Source of the DNA: Xenopus tropicalis
Lineage: Eukaryota; Chordata; Amphibia; Anura; Pipidae
DNA: 64,000 nt
Reading direction: 5' to 3'
NCBI RefSeq assembly: GCF_000004195.4
Contig: NC_030681.2
Span: forward strand, 1,657,547 to 1,721,546
Below are positions 12,401 to 21,400 of the stretch, in pieces; the first letter of the stretch is position 1; each line of letters starts with the position of its first letter. Made by a program: the position numbers and the translations under genes. The notes below the pieces were generated by a model. It had not been told where the DNA came from. It saw only the letters and a program-made list of their open reading frames with translations, and did no database searches.

Positions 12401-15400
12401 CCGCTCCTCCCCTGACGCGGTAAATTTACATGTTTGGGGTAGGACGTCGGTTGGGGGGCCTCGGCAGGGGGTTAGGGGACACCTGCAGGGCTCCTGGGAC
12501 GGGAGCCCGGTGGGCCCATCACCCCCCAGTCCGACCCTGAATACCTCTCTGTACCTATAACTGTCACTTACCTGTACTTACTGTTCTTTCCTAAATCATT
12601 TTATTTTCCTTTCAGACCAAAGAAAGAAGTAAAGAGCAAGCAGGAAAAGTAAGTGTGTCCCTTTCTATGATCATTTCAGCCCAGTCTGTTTGTGTTCCGT
12701 AGATCAGAGGCATGTGATAGGCCGGGGCAGATCTGTGTCCATCCCATAATAATATCTGCAGGACCTGTAGCAATGCTTTGGGCTTTGTGGTGATGTAACT
12801 GTTCCTTTGATTCTGTGTTGGACCGATCCCTGGTAACATCAGGCCATAAATGGAAACAAAAATGCCTTTATTCTTGGCTAAAACTGATTCATAAAACAGC
12901 CTGGGAGGCAGGGAATGCTGGGAGTCGGTGCTGACCTACATATGTGCATATACGCATATTCCCAGTCTCTGGTGCCCACAGCATTCCCTTATTGTACACA
13001 ATCCTTATTGTACAGGGAAGGCCAATGCCTGCTGGGGGCTCCAAACCAGCATTTTTGATTCCCTTGTGTTCTGATGTTCTTGCTGTAATTGTTCTATAAG
13101 GTTCTGTACTGTTCCCCCCTCCCCTAGGTGCTAGACTGGTGCCAGGGCAGTAATTTGGTGGCAGCGGTGGTGGTGGTGGCTTTGTGTTTAACCCTGTATG
13201 AGCCCACAGCCCCGGCACGGGGGGAGTATGAAATCTATGCTGTTTGGTGTGTGTGGTGGGGGGGCGTTGGGAAATGCAGCATGTCTCCTGTGGAGAGGAG
13301 ACCGATGTATCACTGACATTCACTCTCATTGGATTGGTCACTATCATTCTGCCCCGGCTGCAATCAGCCCCTCTAGGTAGGGCAGGACTGGAAATCCTAC
13401 TTACTAACTGTGTACCCCCCCCCCCCCCGTATATGTGCTCTCATAGGGGTGCAAAGCAACTACCCTACTCTATCATCATCATCATCATCATCATTTATAT
13501 AGTGGCAGCAAGTTACAGCACTCATTTATAACAGGCGGGGGGGCTCACAGAATACAATTAGGGTCAGAGAGCCCTGCGCACAAAGGCTTACAATCTGCAG
13601 AACGGTATATAGGTAATGGCAGAACTCTCCTACTGGCTATTCCCCCTATCTCTAACTCTCCAAGGGTCCCGCGTTTGTACCCTGTGCCTGTTCTGCACCT
13701 CCCTTATTAACCCTCTGGGGCTTTTGCTAAATATAATCTAATGTACTGTACGCTGGTTTTGGGGGAATATTTCGCAACGTTTGTGATCATTGGATGCTGC
13801 ATAGCACAGTCCTTCCTGCCCCACGGGGGGTAGTGGGCACCTATTGCACCGTACAGGCCCTTGGTTGTGGGTGACTGGTCTCCTTTCCCAATGACAGTAA
13901 TGTAGATCGCCGGTGGGAAAACATATGCATTGCCCTCGGGGGCAACGTTGGATAAGTGTGCCCTCACCCTGCAAGGGGCTGTTATGAATTATAGGGTAAT
14001 AGGGCAAAGCAGAGGTGGGTGGCTGGGCTGGAGGGGGTTCTGGGGCTGAGGCCCGACGGCTTGTACTGGGGCAGTTACTGGGGCAGTAAGACCTTTTCCC
14101 CCCACACAGCCGCTGTACGTTGCACGTTTGTGCATTTCTCAGGCCTCTCTGTTACAGAAGGGGAATGAGATTGGGGCCAGGCTTGGGTTTCATCACCATG
14201 TTGGCTTGGGCGGCCCAGCGGTCAGCTGGAAGTCACATCCCCCCGGAGCAAGCGAGTCCCAGACAGGCCGGAGTCAGACCCCACTTATAACAAATATCAT
14301 CGCATTTCTATTATGATGAAAGAATCCCGTTTTGGGCGGCCCCTCCCTTTCAGGGTTAATCGTGTTATTTTTTTTACTGGATGTGGTTGGAAAACGTGTT
14401 TAATGCTGAGCAGAGACACAGGGCGGCCTGTGAGAGAGTATTATTGCCCCACTACCCTGTAGGAAGCACCCTAGCAAGGGCCCTCAGAGCCACTCAGGCT
14501 GCAGGAGTGTAACTCCACCCATTTATTAGCCACTCCCACAGTTTGTATAGGACCCTCCCACGCGGAGCAGGTAAGGGCCTACATTAATGGGCTTTAGGGC
14601 ATAGATTTGGCAACAGAATACAACTGTGGGCACTGGGCAGCAGGAGAGTGCCTTTCTACCCCCGGGCCCCAGCGGGGCATCAGCGTGGGCCATTTTGTGT
14701 ATAACCTTGTGGGTCCTTGTGTGGCTCCGGCAGCGATGGGACAGTGTGGCAGAATACATTCCCAATTTAGTGTCATTATTCTGCTCCGGAGTGAGCGCCG
14801 CAGCGGGAAGGGCATCTGGGAGGGCAATGTTATTGCTGGCAGCTTTCTATTTATACCCAGCCACGTGTGGGAAAGGTCACCTCTGCTGCCCAGATGCTTC
14901 TTACTGAGACAGGCGCTGTCAGCCAGCTACTTACCCTTCATATTGCCCCTGGCTGCCAGCTACTTACCCTTCATATTGCCCCTGGCTGCCAGCTACTTAC
15001 CCTTCATATTGCCCCTGGCTGCCAGCTACTTACCCTTCATATTGCCCCTGGCTGCCAGCTAGCTACCCTTCATATTGCCCCTGGCTGCCAGCTAGCTACC
15101 TTTCATATTGCCCCTGGCAGCCAGCTAGCTACCCTTCATATTGCCCCTGGCTGCCAGCTACTTGCCCTTCATATTGCCCCTGGCTGCCAGCTACTTACCC
15201 TTCATATTGCCCCTGGCTGCCAGCTACTTACCCTTCATATTGCCCCTGGCAGCCAGCTACTTACCCTTCATATTGCCCCTGGCTGCCAGCTAGCTACCCT
15301 TCATATTACCCCTGGCTGCCAGCTACTTACCCTTCATATTGCCCCTGGCTGCCAGCTAGCTACCCTTCATATTACCCCTGGCTGCCAGCTACTTACCCTT

Positions 15401-18400
15401 CATATTGCCCCTGGCTGCCAGCTACTTACCCTTCATATTGCCCCTGGCTGCCAGCTACTTACCCTTCATATTGCCCCTGGCTGCCAGCTACTTACCCTTC
15501 ATATTGCCCCTGGCTGCCAGCTAGCTACCCTTCATATTGCCCCTGGCTGCCAGCTACTTACCCTTCATATTGCCCTTGGCTGCCAGCTAGCTACCTTTCA
15601 TATTGCCCCTGGCAGCCAGCTAGCTACCCTTCATATTGCCCCTGGCTGCCAGCTACTTACCCTTCATATTGCCCCTGGCTGCCAGCTACTTACCCTTCAT
15701 ATTGCCCCTGGCAGCCAGCTAGCTACCCTTCATATTGCCCCTGGCTGCCAGCTACTTACCCTTCATATTGCCCCTGGCAGCCAGCTAGCTACCCTTCATA
15801 TTGCCCCTGGCTGCCAGCTACTTACCCTTCATATTGCCCCTGGCTGCCAGCTACTTACCCTTCATATTGCCCCTGGCAGCCAGCTAGCTACCCTTCATAT
15901 TGCCCCTGGCTGCCAGCTACTTACCCTTCATATTGCCCCTGGCAGCCAGCTAGCTACCCTTCATATTGCCCCTGGCTGCCAGCTACTTACCCTTCATATT
16001 GCCCCTGGCTGCCAGCTACTTACCCTTCATATTGCCCCTGGCTGCCAGCTACTTACCCTTCATATTGCCCCTGGCTGCCAGCTACTTACCCTTCATATTG
16101 CCCCTGGCTGCCAGCTACTTACCCTTCATATTGCCCCTGGCTTTGCAGCAGTCCGTCGCTCCCTGTATTGTGCGGTGAGGCGCAGGAATTGCCACTTCCA
16201 TTCGGTGCCATTTGCCGTTCCCTCGGGCCCCATGTCAGACAGGCAGAATTGGGTTCCTGCTTAGTGTTCCCTTTAGAGCAGCGCCGTCCCATCATCCTCT
16301 CTGCCTCTATGGCCACACCCCCTTTAGCAAATACACGTTTCCTGACATGGCCAGACCTTGGACCCATGAAATCAAGGGAAACTTTCCATTTGCAAATACA
16401 CAGAAGCTTCTGCAGCTTCAGACCAGCTGTGACCTTACAGTCACATGCCCTTGTACGGAGGCTCTGATTGGCTGTACCCCGAGCATTCTCTTGTCCCGGG
16501 GGTACCAACATGGCCGCTGCCTGTGCCGTCTCTTTCCTTCCATGGCTTTCCCGCAGCATCGCTCCAGTCTTCCCTCGGGTTTTGCTCTTTCTCTCTCTGT
16601 CTCTCCTTCTTTTATTTTTTTCTTTCAGAAAAGCAAAACGAGGGAAGGGCCTTAAACGAAAGCGCAAGAAAATCCGGTACAAACCGAAGCACTTGTACGT
16701 TTGTATCGTATGCTTGCTACGGTCCAATCAGGCGCCTCCATCCTACTGGCCTACATCTCACTAATCAATCCCACTAACCACCTCACCCATTGGGAGAGAG
16801 CCCCCACGGGGCACCTGATTGGCCCAACTTAATGCCATCATGAGATTTATTATATTGTATATTGTCGCATTTAATGCTGCAGCTAGGGGCACATGTAACG
16901 CCGCAGTCCCAGATAGTGGCGCATAACATGCATGTCCTGCTCAGTCATTGCATTATACAGATATATGTATCCATCCTTTTATAGACCCCCGATAATGAGC
17001 ATAATTCACCCCTAAAAATCTCCTGATCGCATTGAGGCGGGATTTCACCATGTGACATTACTGGGGGGCTCTGACACTTGGGGGGTCGAACTGATCTTTT
17101 CTTTGCTTCCATCTCTACTAATCATTGGGTGTTTGATTCCACAGACATTAACCATTCCTTGCCCGGGGTCCGTGCCTGTGACTGTGCAGTATAATATATC
17201 CCATAATAGTACCCAGCGCTCCTCTTTGCTGCAGGGGTTACTCCCTGTGTAACTGACGAGTATATTAATGGCAGCAGCAGAGCTTAGGGACCGGGTGCCT
17301 GGTGCTAACTTGCCCTTGAAACGTCACATGTAGGGTTAATACGGTATTTATACTGAATAAATGGCATGGGGAGCAATGAAACTGGGCCCCCGAGGGCCAA
17401 ACCCTGACTGGCGGTACCAAAGAGCACCTACTAACAGCTCCACTAACCTCACAACTGCCCCAGGCCCGGCTGCAGTGCATTATGGGAAACACTGGTGCCT
17501 ATGCTGGGAATGGGCGGATCCTTCCTCATAGCCTCAGCCTATTGGTGCATTTAGCTGAGTGTTGTGAGACGTATCGGGTCAAGAATCGAGTTCTTTGAGG
17601 CACGTGTGAGTGTGGGCGTGAGTGTGAGTGTGCGCTGGATCACTAGCTCGCTCCCTGTGTCGGTACGGTGGGGGTAACCCTATTAAAGGGTTAAAGCCAT
17701 TAAAGGGGTTGGTCACCACTGAGTTAACTGTTGGTGTGATGTAGAGAGTTACAGTTGGTCTTCATTTTGTATTATTTGTAGTTTTTTAACTATTTTCCAG
17801 CTTGGAGTTTTAGCAGCTATCTGGTTGCTAGGGTCCAAGTATCCTTAGCAACCAGGGGGTGGTTTGGTTGAGAGGCTGATATATGAATAGGGGAGGGGCT
17901 GAATAGAAAGATAAGGAATAAAAAGTAACAATAACAATAAAACTGGAGCCTCACAGAGCAATAGGGTTTGGCTGCCGGGGTCAGTGACCCCCATTTGAAG
18001 AAGAAGGCAAATAATTCAAAAACTATGACAAATACATAATGAAGACCAATTGAAAAGTTGCTTAAAAATTGGCCATTCTATAATATACTAACAGCTTAAG
18101 GGTGAACTCCCCCCCCCCCCCCCCCCCCCCCCCCCGAAGGTGCACAGGAAGATCCCTTGTCTGGAAACCTCTTGTGTATATATATATATATATACACTGC
18201 CTTATCTGGTCAAAACCCATCCTGGCGCTTTGGGGTAAATGTATCCAAGGGGGGAGCAGGTTACTTAGTAACGTTCCCCCAGAAACCCTATACACGTCAA
18301 TTGGGTTTGTACAGGGGATCCATATGGGGGATCTTTCTGGGCCACTGCCAGCCCCACCCATTCATTGTTCCCCAATAAGGAGCCCCAATAACGTACGGAG

Positions 18401-21400
18401 TGTATAAGGTGCCAGAACCAGCGCCAGTTGGGCAGTTAGCTGCCAGTACCAGTATTTATGGGCAGGACCAACTGCATGGCCGTTACTGTCTGGGCCCCCC
18501 AGGATCGGAGGACGGTTGGTTCCGTGACCCACTCACACTGGCCCAGCACCCATACGTTCTCATTCACTGATCATTCTCTTACTGGTGTCCGTTATATAAA
18601 TATTATGTATAATCTCCTATTGCCCCCCGTGTTGTGCATGCAGGATTTTACTGCTAGAGAGCTTTGCTTCCAAATTCCTTATTTTAACCCCCACGTTTGT
18701 AGGTTGGAATGATCCCAGGCTGGTTCTGAGACGTGTCTGCTCTCCCCGTCTGTCTCTCTGTCCCGTCTGTCTCTCTGTCTGTCTGTCTGTCCCGTCTGTC
18801 TGTCTGTCTGTCCCGTCTGTCTCTCTGTCTGTCCCTGTGTAACCGTCTCCACTAACCCTTTCTCTTTCCAATGGCAAACCCTGCATTTGGAAGGTTATAT
18901 AACTGGGAAACTGTCTCATACGGATTCTACTGCCTCTTAACCCTCTCACTGCCGAGAGAATAAACATTTCCTTAGGCCTCCTGCACATATACAGCTCTAA
19001 TTGTCTTACTTATATATTAAATATTTATTATATAATATAGCATGCAGGGACCTTTACAGTAAGGGGTTTGTCAAATCCAAAAATCTTAAATCCCTGATAC
19101 TGTGCAGCCATTGGTTCCCCTACAACCCCCCCCCCCCGCCTGAGCCTGATACTGTGCAGCCATTGGTTCCCCTACATTAGGTACAACCCCCCCTGCCTGA
19201 GCCTGTCCCTGATACTGTGCAGCCATTGGTTCCCCTACATTAGGTACAACCCCCCCTGCCTGAGCCTGTCCCTGATACTGTACAACCATTGGTTCCCCTA
19301 CATTAGGTACAACCCCCCCCCTGCCTGAGCCTGTCCCTGATACTGTGCAGCCATTGGTTCCCCTACATTAGGTACAACCCCCCCTGCCTGAGCCTGTCCC
19401 TCATACTGTGCAGCCATTGGTTCCCCTACATTAGGTACAACCCCGCCCTGCCTGAGCCTGTCCCTGATACTGTGCAGCCATTGGTTCCCCTACATTAGGT
19501 ACAAACCCCCCCTGCCTGAGCCTGTCCCTGATACTGTGCAGCCATTGGTTCCCCTACATTAGGTACAACCCCCCCCCCCCGCCTGAGCCTGTCCCTGATA
19601 CTGTGCAGCCATTGGTTCCCCTACATTAGGTACAACCCCGCCCTGCCTGAGCCTGTCCCTGATACTGTGCAGCCATTGGTTCCCCTACATTAGGTACAAA
19701 CCCCCCCTGCCTGAGCCTGTCCCTGATACTGTGCAGCCATTGGTTCCCCTACATTAGGTACAACCCCCCCCCCCCCCCGCCTGAGCCTGTCCCTGATACT
19801 GTGCAGCCATTGGTTCCCCTACATTAGGTACAAACCCCCCCCTGCCTGAGCCTGTCCCTGATACTGTGCAGCCATTGGTTCCCCTACATTAGGTACAACC
19901 CCCCCCGGCTGAGCCTGTCCCTGATACTGTGCAGCCATTGGTTCCCCTACATTAGGTACAACCCCCCCTGCCTGAGCCTGTCCCTGATACTGTGCAGCCA
20001 TTGGTTCCCCTAGGCCTCCTGCACATATACAGCTCTAATTGTCTTACTTATATATTAAATATTTATTATATAATATAGCATGCAGGGACCTTTACAGTAA
20101 GGGGTTTGTCAAATCCAAAAATCTTAAATCCCTGATACTGTGCAGCCATTGGTTCCCCTACAACCCCCCCCCCCTGCCTGAGCCTGATACTGTGCAGCCA
20201 TTGGTTCCCCTACATTAGGTACAAACCCCCCCTGCCTGAGCCTGTCCCTGATACTGTGCAGCCATTGGTTCCCCTACATTAGGTACAAACCCCCCCTGCC
20301 TGAGCCTGTCCCTGATACTGTGCAGCCATTGGTTCCCCTACATTAGGTACAACCCCCCCTGCCTGAGCCTGTCCCTGATACTGTACAACCATTGGTTCCC
20401 CTACATTAGGTACAACCCCCCCCTGCCTGAGCCTGTCCCTGATACTGTGCAGCCATTGGTTCCCCTACATTAGGTACAACCCCCCCCCCCCGCCTGAGCC
20501 TGTCCCTGATACTGTGCAGCCATTGGTTCCCCTACATTAGGTACAACCCCCCCCCCCCGCCTGAGCCTGTCCCTGATACTGTGCAGCCATTGGTTCCCCT
20601 ACATTAGGTGTACAAACCCCCCCTGCCTGAGCCTGTCCCTGATACTGTGCAGCCATTGGTTCCCCTACATTAGGTACAAACCCCCCCCTGCCTGAGCCTG
20701 TCCCTGATACTGTGCAGCCATTGGTTCCCCTACATTAGGTACAACCCCCCCCCCCCCCGCCTGAGCCTGTCCCTGATACTGTGCAGCCATTGGTTCCCCT
20801 ACATTAGGTACAAACCCCCCCTGCCTGAGCCTGTCCCTGATACTGTGGCAGCCATTGGTTCCCCTACATTAGGTACAACCCCCCCCGGCTGAGCCTGTCC
20901 CTGATACTGTGCAGCCATTGGTTCCCCTACATTAGGTACAACCCCCCCTGCCTGAGCCTGTCCCTGATACTGTGCAGCCATTGGTTCCCCTACATTAGGT
21001 ACAACCCCCCCCTGCCTGAGCCTGTCCCTGATACTGTGCAGCCATTGGTTCCCCTACATTAGGTACAACCCCCCCTGCCTGAGCCTGTCCCTGATGGCTA
21101 TATTATGTGCTTATTAATGAATATATTTGCAGTTGATTTATGACGGTTCCTGAATACTTTGCACCTTCCACATACAGCGCTGCCGCTAGTGCCGGGCTGG
21201 TTCTGGTTCTGCTTTGCTTTGCTCTCAGGGCTCCTGGGGGTTTGGGGTTTGGGAGTTGGGGAGAGACTGCAGGTTGTTGGGGGGTCACCATGGCTGGAGG
21301 TACTTGGGTCAGATATGGCGGCCATCTTTGTTTTGGGCCTAGGCCAACCTCTAGACTCTCCCCATTGTTGCTTTGTGTTGCACTTTATTGTATAATGTGG

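Noticed and set aside
14867..16264. 465-codon frame with an 11-residue repeat
   Set aside because: Product of the 33-bp minisatellite in intron 5, with no start context or domain.
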